Source: Campylobacter showae | Lineage (GTDB): Bacteria; Campylobacterota; Campylobacteria; Campylobacterales; Campylobacteraceae | Reading direction: 5' to 3' | NCBI RefSeq assembly: GCF_004803815.1 | Contig: NZ_CP012544.1 | Span: 1,240,001 to 1,304,000 of the forward strand | Length of the DNA: 64,000 bases | Part shown: positions 35,176 to 44,977 of the stretch, one piece after another | How positions within the stretch are numbered: position 1 is the stretch's first letter | Layout of the letters: each line of letters opens with the position of its first letter | The notes under the pieces: model-generated | Databases searched by the model: none | What the model saw: the letters and a program-made list of their open reading frames with translations, nothing else | What the model was told of the DNA's origin: nothing | Position numbers and translations under genes: made by a program

Positions 35176-35705
35176 TGCGCCACCTCAACAAAGCTATCAC
35201 CTCGCCCATTATCATACACATCATAGATTATCGTTTCTTGTCCGGTATCGGGATTATCATAGATACTCTTACTAAGCTCGGCTTTGCGTCTTTGCAGATC
35301 GCTTTCTATTTCTTTAAAAATATCATTTTTCATATTTTGATCTTTTATGGATAAAAACATTCCGTTTGTCTTAAAGAGTTTTTCCATTACGAGCACGACT
35401 CTAGCCATAATTTTAAATTCGTTTTCATTTTTTGGATTTTCTATAGTATATTTAGCCTTGCAAGTGGAGCGTTTAGCTCTGTCATTAATGCTCACAATTT
35501 CTCTTGAATTAATTTTGATTAAGGAAATAGAGTCATCTAAAATTTTATCCAGTCTAGGATCAAATTTATTATACATTTTATCGTAAGATTCAAGCTTTAT
35601 GGCTTCAATGGTAGCCGCATCATTATCACAGTTATAGCTATCATCGCCGCATCCGACGACAAATAATCCAACAGCCAAAACAGCGCACATTTTTATTTTA
35701 CTCAT
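35172..35705 (-). CDS. Hypothetical lipoprotein, 177 aa
   Basis: Signal peptide with lipobox F-V-V-G-C-G, lipidation expected at Cys20. The mature part is charged and helical, with no recognised domain. It sits between a two-helix zinc-ribbon-like gene and the ASCH gene, and overlaps the latter by 4 nt. The three are more A/T-rich than the flanking core genes. Confidence 0.7.
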   Translation of the reverse strand: MSKIKMCAVLAVGLFVVGCGDDSYNCDNDAATIEAIKLESYDKMYNKFDPRLDKILDDSISLIKINSREIVSINDRAKRSTCKAKYTIENPKNENEFKIMARVVLVMEKLFKTNGMFLSIKDQNMKNDIFKEIESDLQRRKAELSKSIYDNPDTGQETIIYDVYDNGRGDSFVEVAQ

Positions 35706-35720
35706 TTTTTCTCCTTTTAG

Positions 35721-36101
35721 TTAAATTTCTTTTTTATCTGTTTGTATTTCAGTGCTTTTAAATCCGCAATTGGCGCATTCTTTAAACACCTTAACTTTTG
35801 TCACCTCGTATATAGCCTTTAGCGTTCTTGTATTGCCGTTTTTGTATTTACCTTTTTTGGTGCCTTGCATAATCTTTTGATCTAAAATTTCCCTACCGAT
35901 CTCAAATGTTGAAAATAGCTTTCCGCAAGATTCGCACTTTGAACCGAGAGCAAAAATGCAAAAAGCGACTATAAATCCAACAGTCGCTACTATCCATTTT
36001 ATTGTCTCGCCCTCAACTCCAAAAACACCGGCTAAAAACCAAACAACTCCGCCGCCAAAAACAGATGCTATAAAACTAAAACCAATCTCCGAGTAATTCA
36101 A
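35721..36101 (-). CDS. Membrane protein with zinc-ribbon-like cysteines
   Basis: 126 aa. Two adjacent membrane helices fill residues 8-55; the cytosolic part has two Cys pairs, K-C-E-S-C-G-K and E-C-A-N-C-G-F, about 48 residues apart. Together these could bind one zinc. First gene of the small accessory trio; no family name recognised. Confidence 0.65.
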   Translation of the reverse strand: MNYSEIGFSFIASVFGGGVVWFLAGVFGVEGETIKWIVATVGFIVAFCIFALGSKCESCGKLFSTFEIGREILDQKIMQGTKKGKYKNGNTRTLKAIYEVTKVKVFKECANCGFKSTEIQTDKKEI

Positions 36102-36232
36102 CCTAAGTCCCTTTTTGTGTTATTTTAAAAAATTAAATTTTATGATTTTACGACATTATTTCTAAATTTATTATAAATTTACGAATATATGTCGCAATTT
36201 GCTATTAAATTTATAAAAGCTAAACTTGCGCT

Positions 36233-36427
36233 ATGAAATACAGCCAACAAGACAAAGCTAGAATTTTAAAGATAACGACCAGAACGCTACAAAGATGGAA
36301 GACCACAAAGCCCGAGCTCTACGCCATCATTGAAGCCGGTTTTAAAATGCGTGAACTCGTGGCTGACGAAGAACAAAGCCTCTCTGAGATAAGAAAGATG
36401 ATAAAAGAAGCCTTGCCGCAAAGCTAA
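36233..36427 (+). CDS. Small HTH-like protein, 64 aa
   Basis: Divergent from the trio. Residues 6-30 (Q-D-K-A-R-I-L-K-I-T-T-R-T-L-Q-R-W-K-T) read as a helix-turn-helix, like the N-terminal part of phage or transposase regulators; an acidic helix follows. It could regulate the divergent cluster 130 bp away, but that is inference. Small size keeps confidence moderate. Confidence 0.6.
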   Translation: MKYSQQDKARILKITTRTLQRWKTTKPELYAIIEAGFKMRELVADEEQSLSEIRKMIKEALPQS

Positions 36428-36672
36428 ATTTAACCCTTATCACCTCGAATTTGACGAAATTATCACGCCAAATTTAGCCAAATTTAACTTCGTTGCCTTA
36501 AATCCAAATTTTAAAAACGCCGACCACGTCAAATTTGACACCATTACTGTCATCAAATTTAATCCTACCGTATCAAAAGCCGCCGTATCGCAAAACGCAA
36601 AATAAATAAAATTTTATCTAACCGAAATTTCAAAAATTTTAAAGTAAAATACCTCAAATTTAAGGATTTAAG

Positions 36673-37503
36673 ATGAACCCGCAAAAATTTGAAAAGATAA
36701 AACAAACGCTTAAAATTTGGCTCACGGCGATGCTAAAGATCAAGGACAAGCAGCTACTGCACTACGCATCTAGCCTGAGCTTTCACACGATGCTTTCCAT
36801 CATCCCCGTGCTACTCATCTCACTCTCGCTCTTTACGCAGATGCCTAGCTTTAGCGTCTATTACGCCAAGATTAAGGAATTTATATTCGCCCAGCTGCTA
36901 CCCTCAAACCAAGACGCGATCTCAAACTACATCGAGACCTTTTTACAAAACAGCTCGAGCCTTGGCATCCTAGGCCTTGGCGCGATTATCTTTACTTCGA
37001 TCATGTTTTTTGCCGATTACGAGTACGTCATCAACCGCATCATGCACACGCAAAGCCGCAAATTTTGGAACTCGCTAAGCGCATATTGGACGCTCATTAC
37101 GCTGGCTCCCTTGGGGCTTGGGCTTAGTTTTTATCTCTCAAATTTATTTCAAGATATGCTAAACTCCAGCGCCTACACGAAGTGGATAAATTTTCTCAGC
37201 ATATTCCCGTACCTCATCATTTGGGCGATATTTTGCGTGACCTATCTCATCTCGATAAACCGCCAAATCACCCTAAAAAACGCGCTTTTTAGCTCGTTTG
37301 TGGCCTCGCTCATCTGGTATCTGGGCAAAAACATCTTCGTCTTTTACGCCGCAAATAACAAAACCTACCTCAGCATCTACGGCTCGTTTTCGGTGGTGCT
37401 GCTCTTTTTCGTGTGGATTTACGTGTCGTGGATCATATTTCTCTACGGTGTGAAGCTGTGCGCGTATCTGGAAAAAGCGGGCGAGAGCGACAAAGAAGCT
37501 TAA
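36673..37503 (+). CDS. YihY-family inner-membrane protein
   Basis: 276-aa membrane protein with about six helices. Family marks: H-Y-A-S-S-L-S-F-H-T-M-L-S-I-I-P (the Y-x-A-A-x-L-x-F-x-x-L-x-x-x-x-P motif) and the C-terminal Y-G-S-F-S-V-V-L-L-F-F-V-W-I-Y-V-S-W. Formerly called ribonuclease BN, now regarded as a membrane protein of unknown role. It converges with comEC, overlapping by 4 nt at the 3' ends. Confidence 0.9.
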   Translation: MNPQKFEKIKQTLKIWLTAMLKIKDKQLLHYASSLSFHTMLSIIPVLLISLSLFTQMPSFSVYYAKIKEFIFAQLLPSNQDAISNYIETFLQNSSSLGILGLGAIIFTSIMFFADYEYVINRIMHTQSRKFWNSLSAYWTLITLAPLGLGLSFYLSNLFQDMLNSSAYTKWINFLSIFPYLIIWAIFCVTYLISINRQITLKNALFSSFVASLIWYLGKNIFVFYAANNKTYLSIYGSFSVVLLFFVWIYVSWIIFLYGVKLCAYLEKAGESDKEA

Positions 37504-38774
37504 ACAAGCGCGGCAAAGCAGAGTAAATTTAGCGGCACGATAACGGCGGCTAAAATTTTACTTTTGACGCTTGCTAAGCTCAGAGCGTTATAGAGCAAAA
37601 ACAGCCAAAACGGGACGCTCAAATTTACCCCCTTTGCGCGCCACGAGAGAAATTCTAGCAAATACTCATCAAGCGCGCCGCCTGCGCCAAATGCGTGCAA
37701 AAGCGCACTTATCGGATAAAACAAGCTAAAAAGCGGCGTGAGCGGCAAGACGGCTAGCTGCTGGGCGCTAACGAGCGGAAAAAAGTAGAGCACGGGCAAA
37801 ATCATCGCCGAAAATACCCAAAAATTTAGCAAGATAGCGTGCGTCAAATTTGAAAACCGCTCGCCAAAATGCCGCAAATACAGATAAATATAAAACACGC
37901 CCATGCTTGAGAAGTAAAATCCGACGCTAAAAAGCAGGCTCGGCATCAGCGCTACGGCGGCGCAAATCACTGTAAAAAGAAGCTCAAAGCTCACGACGCG
38001 CACGTTTCTAGCGAGTAAAAACAGAGCCAGCAAGCTCATCAAAAACGCCCGCAAAAACGACGGCACGAAGCCGATCAGCGCAAGATAACAAAACAAAACC
38101 GCAAAGATCGCGGCCGAGAGGTCAAATTTGGCGTTTCGATACGGAAAATATCGCGCCTGAAAATAGCGGTAGATCGGGCGAAAAATAAAATATAACGCCC
38201 CAAAAATTAGTCCCAAATGATAACCAGAAATCGCGATGAGGTGCGCTACGCCGTAGAAATTTACGTCTTGCCGCAGCTCCTTGCCTACGGGCGCGGCCAA
38301 AAACAGCGCGGTAAAAAGCTCGGTCATTTTTTCGCTTTCATGCTGCTCGGCGATAAACTCGAAAATTTTATCGTAAATTCGCTCCTCGCTCGCGGCGTAC
38401 CTAAGCTGCGTCACGCCGTAACTAGGCATATAAAAAGAGCCGCTTAGATACTCTTTAAATTTAACGTTTTTGTTTTCGGTGCCGATTAAAATTTGATCGT
38501 TGGCTCCCGCGTCAAAGTCCGCCAGCGTCGTCGTATAAAAGCTAAAATCCTGCGTTTTTAGCTTTAAAACGCGGTAAATTTTACCTTTTGCGTTCGCTTT
38601 TTCGTAGTTTTGTGAAATTTTAGCTTGTAAGATGACGCCGTTTTGAGCTTTAAATTCGCGAAATTTATAGTAGCCAAAGCCCAAATTTAGTGCAAAAACA
38701 AGCGCGCAGGCAAGGCAAAATATATAAACCTCGCGCGCGTTTTCAAAGATAGATTTACGTTGCGGCTTTTGCAA
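37500..38774 (-). CDS. comEC: ComEC/Rec2-type DNA-uptake channel
   Basis: Inner-membrane channel for single-stranded DNA in natural transformation. Multiple membrane helices; the competence-domain mark A-I-S-G-Y-H-L-G-L-I-F-G is at about residues 183-194. At 424 aa it lacks the C-terminal metallo-beta-lactamase domain found in longer ComEC proteins, as is usual in epsilonproteobacteria. It lies 23 nt after dnaB, as the last gene of that run. Confidence 0.9.
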   Translation of the reverse strand: MQKPQRKSIFENAREVYIFCLACALVFALNLGFGYYKFREFKAQNGVILQAKISQNYEKANAKGKIYRVLKLKTQDFSFYTTTLADFDAGANDQILIGTENKNVKFKEYLSGSFYMPSYGVTQLRYAASEERIYDKIFEFIAEQHESEKMTELFTALFLAAPVGKELRQDVNFYGVAHLIAISGYHLGLIFGALYFIFRPIYRYFQARYFPYRNAKFDLSAAIFAVLFCYLALIGFVPSFLRAFLMSLLALFLLARNVRVVSFELLFTVICAAVALMPSLLFSVGFYFSSMGVFYIYLYLRHFGERFSNLTHAILLNFWVFSAMILPVLYFFPLVSAQQLAVLPLTPLFSLFYPISALLHAFGAGGALDEYLLEFLSWRAKGVNLSVPFWLFLLYNALSLASVKSKILAAVIVPLNLLCFAALV

Positions 38775-38797
38775 AATTTGAGCTTAAAGGGCGCATT

Positions 38798-40207
38798 TTA
38801 GGCGTTTGGGTTAAACTCCGCCACGTGCGCGGCGCCAAAGCTCTTGTCGACAAAGCGCGTAAATTCCTTCTGAAATATTACTTCTACCGTGCCGACCGGG
38901 CCGTTTCGGTTCTTGCCCACGATGATTTCGGCGTCTTCTTCGATCTTATTAGGAACAAATTTACGCACGTACTCCTTGCCCTCGGCGTGCGCCTTTTTCT
39001 CGGCCTCCTTCTCCTCCTGCTCGCGGTAAACCTCGTCGCGGTAGACAAAAAGTATCATGTCGGCGTCCTGCTCGATGGCGCCTGATTCGCGCAGGTCGCT
39101 TAGCATCGGGCGTTTGTTGGCGCGAGATTCTAGGCTGCGGTTTAGCTGGCTAAGCGCGATGATAGGCATGTCTAGCTCGCGCGCTAACAGCTTTAGTCCG
39201 CGCGAGATTTCGGCGATCTGTAAGTGGCGGTCGGAGAAATTTGACGTCGCCATCATGAGGCCGATGTAGTCGATGACGCACAGCGCGATCTCTGGGTTCG
39301 AGGACTTGAGCTTGCGCATCTGCGTGCGGATCTGGTGGATGTTTACGTAGCCGCTATCATAGACAAAAAGCTTGCGGTTAGCCATATCGTCGCACGCGTC
39401 GCTTAGACGCGACCACTCCTCGTCATCCATTTTAGCAGTCATTATGTTTTGCAGCGGGATCGAGGTTTTGGCGCTTAGCATACGCAGCATGATCTGCTCA
39501 GCTGGCATCTCAAGAGAGAAAAATACGACTCCGCCGCCGCGCATTAGCACGTGGTTCATCAAATTTAGACAAATCGTCGTTTTTCCCATGCCCGGGCGCG
39601 CCGCGATGATGATGAGATCGCCGTGCTTAAAGCCCTTGGTCATCTCGTTTAGCTGGCGAAAGCCGGTGTCGATGCCCACGATATCCTTATCTTCGAGCAG
39701 TTTTTGCTTTTCTAGGTGCGCGATGACGTCTGCGATGATGACAGCAGCGTCCTTGATGGCGCCCGCGCTCTGCCCGTCCACTAGCGAATAAAAACTCTGG
39801 CTCAGCTCGTCCACCATATCACGGCTAGGCTTATCCTCGCTCACTTTGCTAGGTATCTGGTGCGCGATTTTTACTAAGCTTCGCTTGATAGATTTTTCTT
39901 TGATTTCGTTGGCGTATTTTTTCACATCCAGGATCGAGTTCGTGCCGATGATCTCGTTCATCACGTTCTCGTCAAATTTATTTCCCAGCTTGGTTTTTAA
40001 AAATCCCGTTTCGACGGGCAAATTTTCATTGAGGCACTTTACCATCGCGTCGTAAACGTCGCCGTGAGCGCGCAGATAAAAGTCAAACGGACTTAGGATA
40101 TCGAAAATCTCGCTTAGATTATCCGCGCTATAGATTATGGACGCGAGGATCGCGCGCTCCATATCTAGATCATAGAGATTGTGCATATCGATGTTTTCTT
40201 TTGCCAT
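38798..40207 (-). CDS. dnaB: Replicative DNA helicase DnaB
   Basis: Hexameric 5'-3' helicase of the replisome. N-terminal primase-binding domain (1-110), linker, RecA-type domain (from about 175) with Walker A A-A-R-P-G-M-G-K-T-T, Walker B L-C-V-I-D-Y-I-G-L, and the arginine-finger region D-L-R-E-S-G-A-I-E-Q-D-A-D. 469 aa is typical. It begins 11 nt after the PIN toxin gene. Confidence 0.98.
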   Translation of the reverse strand: MAKENIDMHNLYDLDMERAILASIIYSADNLSEIFDILSPFDFYLRAHGDVYDAMVKCLNENLPVETGFLKTKLGNKFDENVMNEIIGTNSILDVKKYANEIKEKSIKRSLVKIAHQIPSKVSEDKPSRDMVDELSQSFYSLVDGQSAGAIKDAAVIIADVIAHLEKQKLLEDKDIVGIDTGFRQLNEMTKGFKHGDLIIIAARPGMGKTTICLNLMNHVLMRGGGVVFFSLEMPAEQIMLRMLSAKTSIPLQNIMTAKMDDEEWSRLSDACDDMANRKLFVYDSGYVNIHQIRTQMRKLKSSNPEIALCVIDYIGLMMATSNFSDRHLQIAEISRGLKLLARELDMPIIALSQLNRSLESRANKRPMLSDLRESGAIEQDADMILFVYRDEVYREQEEKEAEKKAHAEGKEYVRKFVPNKIEEDAEIIVGKNRNGPVGTVEVIFQKEFTRFVDKSFGAAHVAEFNPNA

Positions 40208-40218
40208 TTTTTATCCGT

Positions 40219-40680
40219 TTAAATTTTTTGTTTCGGCGCGTAATCTTCAAGATTAGCATCCGTGCGCTTTAAGGCTATTTGTAGTTTTGGAAAGGTTTTG
40301 TCGTTTGTGACGATCGCCTCACAGCCGCCCTCTAGCGCGCAAAAATACTGCAAAACATCCTCAAAGTCTATCTTGCGCCCAGATTTTAACTCGCTCTTTG
40401 CGTATTCGCACGCCAGCGATAGCCCATCATTAGATAGCGGTAGACATTTAAAATTTGACGTCCACGATAATGCGCTAAAAAAATCCAAAATAATTTCATC
40501 TGAAATTTTATAACATTTTTTTAGCACGTAAGCCACATCGCTTATACTACCGAATGAGTAACAAATAGTGTCACTAGCACTAAAATTTTCAAAAAGTTTA
40601 ACGGCCGCCAAATTTAGAGCGCCTCTTTCTTCGACTAAAAAATCAATCAAAATATTGCTATCAAGGAAAATTTTAGCCAT
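40219..40680 (-). CDS. PIN-domain toxin (VapC-like)
   Basis: 153-aa predicted Mg2+-dependent endoribonuclease. The PIN acidic residues are visible: F-L-D-S-N-I-L-I-D (Asp7), I-D-F-E-D-V-L-Q-Y, and I-V-T-N-D-K-T-F. It overlaps the upstream small gene by 8 nt, the usual antitoxin-toxin order. It lies between ispG and dnaB in one direction with short gaps. RNA target unknown. Confidence 0.88.
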   Translation of the reverse strand: MAKIFLDSNILIDFLVEERGALNLAAVKLFENFSASDTICYSFGSISDVAYVLKKCYKISDEIILDFFSALSWTSNFKCLPLSNDGLSLACEYAKSELKSGRKIDFEDVLQYFCALEGGCEAIVTNDKTFPKLQIALKRTDANLEDYAPKQKI

Positions 40681-40933
40681 CTATGCCGTATCTTTTTTTC
40701 ATATATTTTTTATCGGCGATTTTTAGCTCTTTTATATCGTCTAAATTTTGACCAGCCTTACCCTTTACTATGCCTGCAAATCGCATGATTTCAAGACTTG
40801 GCACGCTCTTTTTGCTTTTTAATTTATCGGCCGCAATTAGCTTTTTTACTTCGTTTGACAGCGTAGTCGCGATCGCTATCAGATCGCTTCTGTCGCTTGG
40901 TATTTCAATGTGAAATGTCGTAGTAGTTTGCAT
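40673..40933 (-). CDS. Antitoxin partner of the PIN toxin
   Basis: 86 aa, directly upstream of and overlapping the PIN gene. It begins like a beta-strand DNA-binding or dimerisation segment (T-T-T-F-H-I-E-I-P) followed by a basic helical part and a C-terminal tail (D-K-K-Y-M-K-K-R-Y-G). No named antitoxin family recognised; the role is inferred from position, size and overlap. Confidence 0.75.
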   Translation of the reverse strand: MQTTTTFHIEIPSDRSDLIAIATTLSNEVKKLIAADKLKSKKSVPSLEIMRFAGIVKGKAGQNLDDIKELKIADKKYMKKRYGIDG

Positions 40934-40947
40934 ATTTTTCCTTTGGT

Positions 40948-42012
40948 TTAATGCGCTTCGCGAGACTTTATCTCGTCGTCGATCTCGAGTAAAAATCTAT
41001 CGACTAGCTCGCTCTCGGGCAGCCTCGCGACCACCTCGCCTTTGCGCATTATCATGCCGTTTCCTTTGCCAAATGCTATCGCTACGTCCGCACCCTTAGC
41101 CTCGCCGATCGCATTTACGACGCAGCCCATCACCGAGACGTTTAGAGGCTCTTTGATGTGTTTGGTTTTTTCTTCGACGAGCTTTACCGCAGCCATGAGA
41201 TCAGCCTGCAAACGCCCGCAGGTCGGGCACGAGATGATATTTAGCCCCTCTTTTTGGCGGCCGCTGTCTTTTAGGATCGCTTTTGCGACCTTGATCTCCT
41301 CCTCAAGCTCGCCCGTGATGCTAACTCGCATCGTATCGCCGATGCCCTCCAGTAGCAGTCCGCCTAGCGCGATCGCAGACTTTATCGTCGCGTGAAAGCT
41401 AGTGCCGGCCTCCGTCACGCCCAGATGAAACGGATAATTTACCAGCGGCCGAAGCGCGCGGTAAGCGGCCATCGTGCGCTCGACGTCGCTTGATTTTAGC
41501 GAGATTTTGATATCGGTAAAGTCAAAATCCTCGAGCAAATTTATGTTATAAAGCGCGCTTTGCACCATCGCTTCGACGCTGCGGCCGTATTTGTCCTCAA
41601 ACTGCTTTTCGAGCGAGCCCGAGTTTACGCCGATGCGGATAGGCAGATTTCGCTGCTTGCACGCGTCCACGACGGCTTTGATGTTCTTTTTTGAGCCGAT
41701 GTTGCCCGGATTTATGCGGATAGCGTCGACGAACTCGCTAACTATCACGGCGTAGTTGTGATTAAAGTGGATATCGGCTACGACTGGTAGCGGGCTAGCT
41801 TTGACGACTTCGCGCAATGCGGCGGTGTCCTCCTTGTCAAACACGGCGCAGCGCACGATATCGCAGCCGGCAAAATAGAGCCGCTGTATCTGCTCTAGCG
41901 TGCCTTTTACGTCTTTTGTTTTGCTAAACGTCATCGACTGCACCGATATGGGCGCGTCTCCGCCTATTTTTACGTCCCTGATTTTTATTTGTTTTGTGGG
42001 GTATCTTTGCAA
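40948..42012 (-). CDS. ispG: (E)-4-hydroxy-3-methylbut-2-enyl-diphosphate synthase
   Basis: [4Fe-4S] enzyme of the MEP isoprenoid pathway, converting methylerythritol cyclodiphosphate to HMBPP. Cluster ligands are in I-S-C-P-T-C-G-R and [11 protein letters not shown]-terminal TIM-barrel starts [10 protein letters not shown] and continues S-V-Q-S-M-T. 354 aa is typical. It starts the minus-strand run ispG, antitoxin, toxin, dnaB, comEC. Confidence 0.97.
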   Translation of the reverse strand: MQRYPTKQIKIRDVKIGGDAPISVQSMTFSKTKDVKGTLEQIQRLYFAGCDIVRCAVFDKEDTAALREVVKASPLPVVADIHFNHNYAVIVSEFVDAIRINPGNIGSKKNIKAVVDACKQRNLPIRIGVNSGSLEKQFEDKYGRSVEAMVQSALYNINLLEDFDFTDIKISLKSSDVERTMAAYRALRPLVNYPFHLGVTEAGTSFHATIKSAIALGGLLLEGIGDTMRVSITGELEEEIKVAKAILKDSGRQKEGLNIISCPTCGRLQADLMAAVKLVEEKTKHIKEPLNVSVMGCVVNAIGEAKGADVAIAFGKGNGMIMRKGEVVARLPESELVDRFLLEIDDEIKSREAH

Positions 42013-42083
42013 ATTTGGCCTTTAAATTTTATTGTGCGATTATATAAAATCTTGGCTTTTAAATAAATTTACCGCTCCAAAAC

Positions 42084-43202
42084 CTACTCGCCCAAAACCT
42101 CGCGCCTGTACTCCCGCATATCTATAAATTTAGCTCTCAGGCTCTTTTGCTTTTCTATGTGTGCGTCTATGTTTTTGCTAGTTATCTCTACGCCTAGCCC
42201 TGCGTGCTCGCCCTGCTTTGTTAAGAAATCCAGCATCATATCGCCGAGCCTTGCGTTATAGTGGCTAGCCTCCCAGTAGTACGGCGAGATTTGGTCTGCG
42301 TCTTTAGGTAGCTCCTGTGCCGTTATCTCGTTATAAAGGCCAAAATCCACTATCCTAAACGGCTTTTCCCCTAGACGCTTGGCAACCTCTTCATTTATGG
42401 CCGTTACCTGCTTTTTCCACTCGTACCACGCCGCGTCAAGCCCGACTCGGTAGTCCATAGTTTCAAGCAACCTTACGTGTAACGGACTTATAGCGATATC
42501 TAGGGTTACGTTATTTTCGTGAGCGTCCGTTAAAATCTCGATAAAATTTTCATAAGATAGCCTTGATACCTCGTCTCTTTTTCGTTCAGCCATATATCCG
42601 CTTTCTATCTTTTTTACGGAGTATTCGCGGAATCCGCCGTTTCTTTGCACCTCTTCTAACAGCGACGCCTCGGTCCGTCTGCCGTCAGGTAAAAAAAGCG
42701 GAGTTTTGCCGTATTTTAGGATGGTCGCTACCGAGTCGCGAAACGATTGAGAGCTAAATAAAATTTTATACGCGCTAGGGTTTTTAAAATACTCCTCGAA
42801 ATCATCCGCCTTGCTACCGCCGCCTAGCATCGTCTTATCGTCAAAAATGAGCAACGCCTGCTTTAAATTTCCCTGCTTTATAGCCCATTTTAGATAGGCT
42901 TTAGCTTCGTTTAGATTGCCTCCTGATACGGCCGCGTTAAAGGCCGGCTGAGTAAAGTATCTATGCGCCGAGTTTAGCGCGGTTTGCGGGCGGGAGTTGC
43001 CTAAAAATATCGAGGCAGGCCTGATTTTTTGGATCTTTACAACCTTCATAAAGCGCGACTGCAAGTCCTCTCTAGGTTTATTTTTAAAGATATCCGTATC
43101 GTAAATCCTATATGGATCGACCAGATAGTTAAAAACCGCTACGAACGCGAAAATCAAAGCCGCCGCGGCCAAAAAGCCAAACGTCCATTTTTTAAATTTC
43201 AT
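42084..43202 (-). CDS. Membrane-anchored SGNH/DltD-like partner of the MBOAT protein
   Basis: 372 aa with one N-terminal membrane helix (8-28) and a large periplasmic domain. A serine-hydrolase-like start S-I-F-L-G-N-S-R-P and a late A-S-H-Y-N (His) resemble the GDSL/SGNH partners that go with AlgI-type acyltransferases. It follows the MBOAT gene by 9 nt, so the pair probably O-acylates an envelope glycan. The substrate is unknown. Confidence 0.7.
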   Translation of the reverse strand: MKFKKWTFGFLAAAALIFAFVAVFNYLVDPYRIYDTDIFKNKPREDLQSRFMKVVKIQKIRPASIFLGNSRPQTALNSAHRYFTQPAFNAAVSGGNLNEAKAYLKWAIKQGNLKQALLIFDDKTMLGGGSKADDFEEYFKNPSAYKILFSSQSFRDSVATILKYGKTPLFLPDGRRTEASLLEEVQRNGGFREYSVKKIESGYMAERKRDEVSRLSYENFIEILTDAHENNVTLDIAISPLHVRLLETMDYRVGLDAAWYEWKKQVTAINEEVAKRLGEKPFRIVDFGLYNEITAQELPKDADQISPYYWEASHYNARLGDMMLDFLTKQGEHAGLGVEITSKNIDAHIEKQKSLRAKFIDMREYRREVLGE

Positions 43203-43211
43203 ACGACTTTC

Positions 43212-44678
43212 CTAAAAATTAAAATATAAAAATTGAGACATTTTGTGCAAATTTAAAACGCCCAGCGTAAAACAAAGCACGGCTAGGGCCAAATTTAGCC
43301 CGCCGAGCTTAAATCCTTGTAGTTTTTGCGCGGAGTTTTTAAACAGTAACGAGATCGCAAAACCCGCGATAAGGTAGTAGAACAAGGTATTTGTGCTGTC
43401 TATTTGTATATTTGGATTCCACTCGCCAAATTTTACGCCGTACTCCCTCAAAAAACCGACCTTTTTCTCTAGCCGCGAATTTAGAGTTAGTCCTCCGCCC
43501 AGCCCAAACATCCCCTTTAGCACCTTTAGCGCGTCGTCCCACTCCTTGGCTCTAAAAAACACCCAGGCGATATTTACGAAGTTAAAGGTTATAAACCAAG
43601 CTACGAATTTATTTAGTCCAAAGCCCAGCTCGCTCCAAATCCTTTGGACGATCAAAGCCGCGCCGTGTAAAAATCCCCAAAATACAAACGTCCAGCCCGC
43701 ACCGTGCCAGATGCCCCCTATCACGAAGGTTGCGGCCAAATTTACGTACGTTCTCCCCTTGCCGCTACGGTTGCCTCCTAGCGGGATATAGACGTAATCT
43801 CTTAAAAAACGGCTTAGCGTGATATGCCACCTGCGCCAAAAATCCTGAATATTTAAAGCCTTGTAGGGCGAGTTAAAATTTATCGGGAGTTTGATGTTAA
43901 AAAATAGCGCCGAGCCGATCGCCATATCGCAGTATCCGCTAAAATCAAAATAAAGTTGAAACGTGTAGCTAAGGCTAGTCGCCCAAGCCTCGATCAAATT
44001 TAAGCTCGCGGCCATGTCAAAGCCCTCGGTCGCCCAAACGGCGAAAGTATCGGCGATAACGACCTTTTTAAAAAGCCCGATAGAAAATATAAAAAGCCCA
44101 AGAGCGATATTTTTGTAGTTGATTATTTTATTTTTAGCTTTTGCAAACTGCGGCATCATCTCCTCGTGATGCACGATCGGGCCGGCGATTAGCTGCGGAA
44201 AAAACGTAACAAACAAGCAGTAATTTAAAAAATCATACCGCTTTGTGCCCTCTTCTGCCACGCTATCTACCAGATACGCGATCTGCTGAAATGTAAAAAA
44301 CGAAATCGCAAGCGGCAGGAGTAAATTTAGGTGCGATATCTGCGTACCGAAGGCGAAATTTAGGTTGCCGATTAAAAAATCGGAGTATTTAAAATATCCG
44401 AGCAAGGCCAAATTTGCCGCGATACCAAGAGCAAGAAGGAGCTTTTTGGAAATTTTGGGATTATTTTTACAAAGCTCTAGCCCAAAAGAGTAGTTAAATA
44501 TCATGGAAGCTACTATCAAAGGCAGATAAGCGATATTCCACCAGCTATAAAACAATAGCGACGATAGCACCAAAAAGCCCTTCGCCGCTTCGCTAAGGCG
44601 CTTTTTATTTAAGAAAAAATATACGAAAAAAGTTATGGGCAAAAATAAAAATATAAATTCGTAAGAGTTAAAAAGCAT
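43212..44678 (-). CDS. MBOAT-family O-acyltransferase (AlgI/DltB-like)
   Basis: Membrane-bound O-acyltransferase with about ten helices. Start chosen at M-L-F-N-S-Y-E-F (44678), the usual MBOAT beginning; the longer frame to 44717 has no support. Conserved His motifs: I-G-G-I-W-H-G-A-G-W-T-F (catalytic His) and W-G-F-L-H-G. N-F-N-S-P-Y and D-F-W-R-R-W-H-I-T-L-S-R are also classical. It transfers acyl groups across the inner membrane to a periplasmic glycan together with the next gene. Confidence 0.93.
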   Translation of the reverse strand: MLFNSYEFIFLFLPITFFVYFFLNKKRLSEAAKGFLVLSSLLFYSWWNIAYLPLIVASMIFNYSFGLELCKNNPKISKKLLLALGIAANLALLGYFKYSDFLIGNLNFAFGTQISHLNLLLPLAISFFTFQQIAYLVDSVAEEGTKRYDFLNYCLFVTFFPQLIAGPIVHHEEMMPQFAKAKNKIINYKNIALGLFIFSIGLFKKVVIADTFAVWATEGFDMAASLNLIEAWATSLSYTFQLYFDFSGYCDMAIGSALFFNIKLPINFNSPYKALNIQDFWRRWHITLSRFLRDYVYIPLGGNRSGKGRTYVNLAATFVIGGIWHGAGWTFVFWGFLHGAALIVQRIWSELGFGLNKFVAWFITFNFVNIAWVFFRAKEWDDALKVLKGMFGLGGGLTLNSRLEKKVGFLREYGVKFGEWNPNIQIDSTNTLFYYLIAGFAISLLFKNSAQKLQGFKLGGLNLALAVLCFTLGVLNLHKMSQFLYFNF

Positions 44679-44867
44679 TATCCATCCATTGATTTTTAAC
44701 GCAATTATAATAAACATTATTTAATATTTAAACAAAATAAAAATTAATTAATTGCTACAGAGCAAAAACTAAACGCGCAAGCGGTCAAATTTCAAGCAAG
44801 GACGTAAAAATAGTCTGCCAAAGTTACAATTTAAATTTGAGCGAAATGACGCAAGTGGCGGTATCGC

Positions 44868-44970
44868 GAATCTAGACTGGGCGCGGATAAAATTTGCGGG
44901 CGGAGCGTATGCTTGATATGTAATAAAGCAAATTTTAAACGCAACGACGTATAGCAAAGAAAAACAACGC
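44868..44970 (+). repeat. Degenerate family-1 repeat, copy E0
   Basis: Retains TCTAGACTGGGCG, AAAATTTGC/GCAAATTTT, GGAGCGTAT...ATATG, and AACGACGTATAGCAAAGAAAAACAA, but the closing stem is lost. It lies in tandem with copy E. Confidence 0.5.
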
Positions 44971-44977
44971 GGGAATT

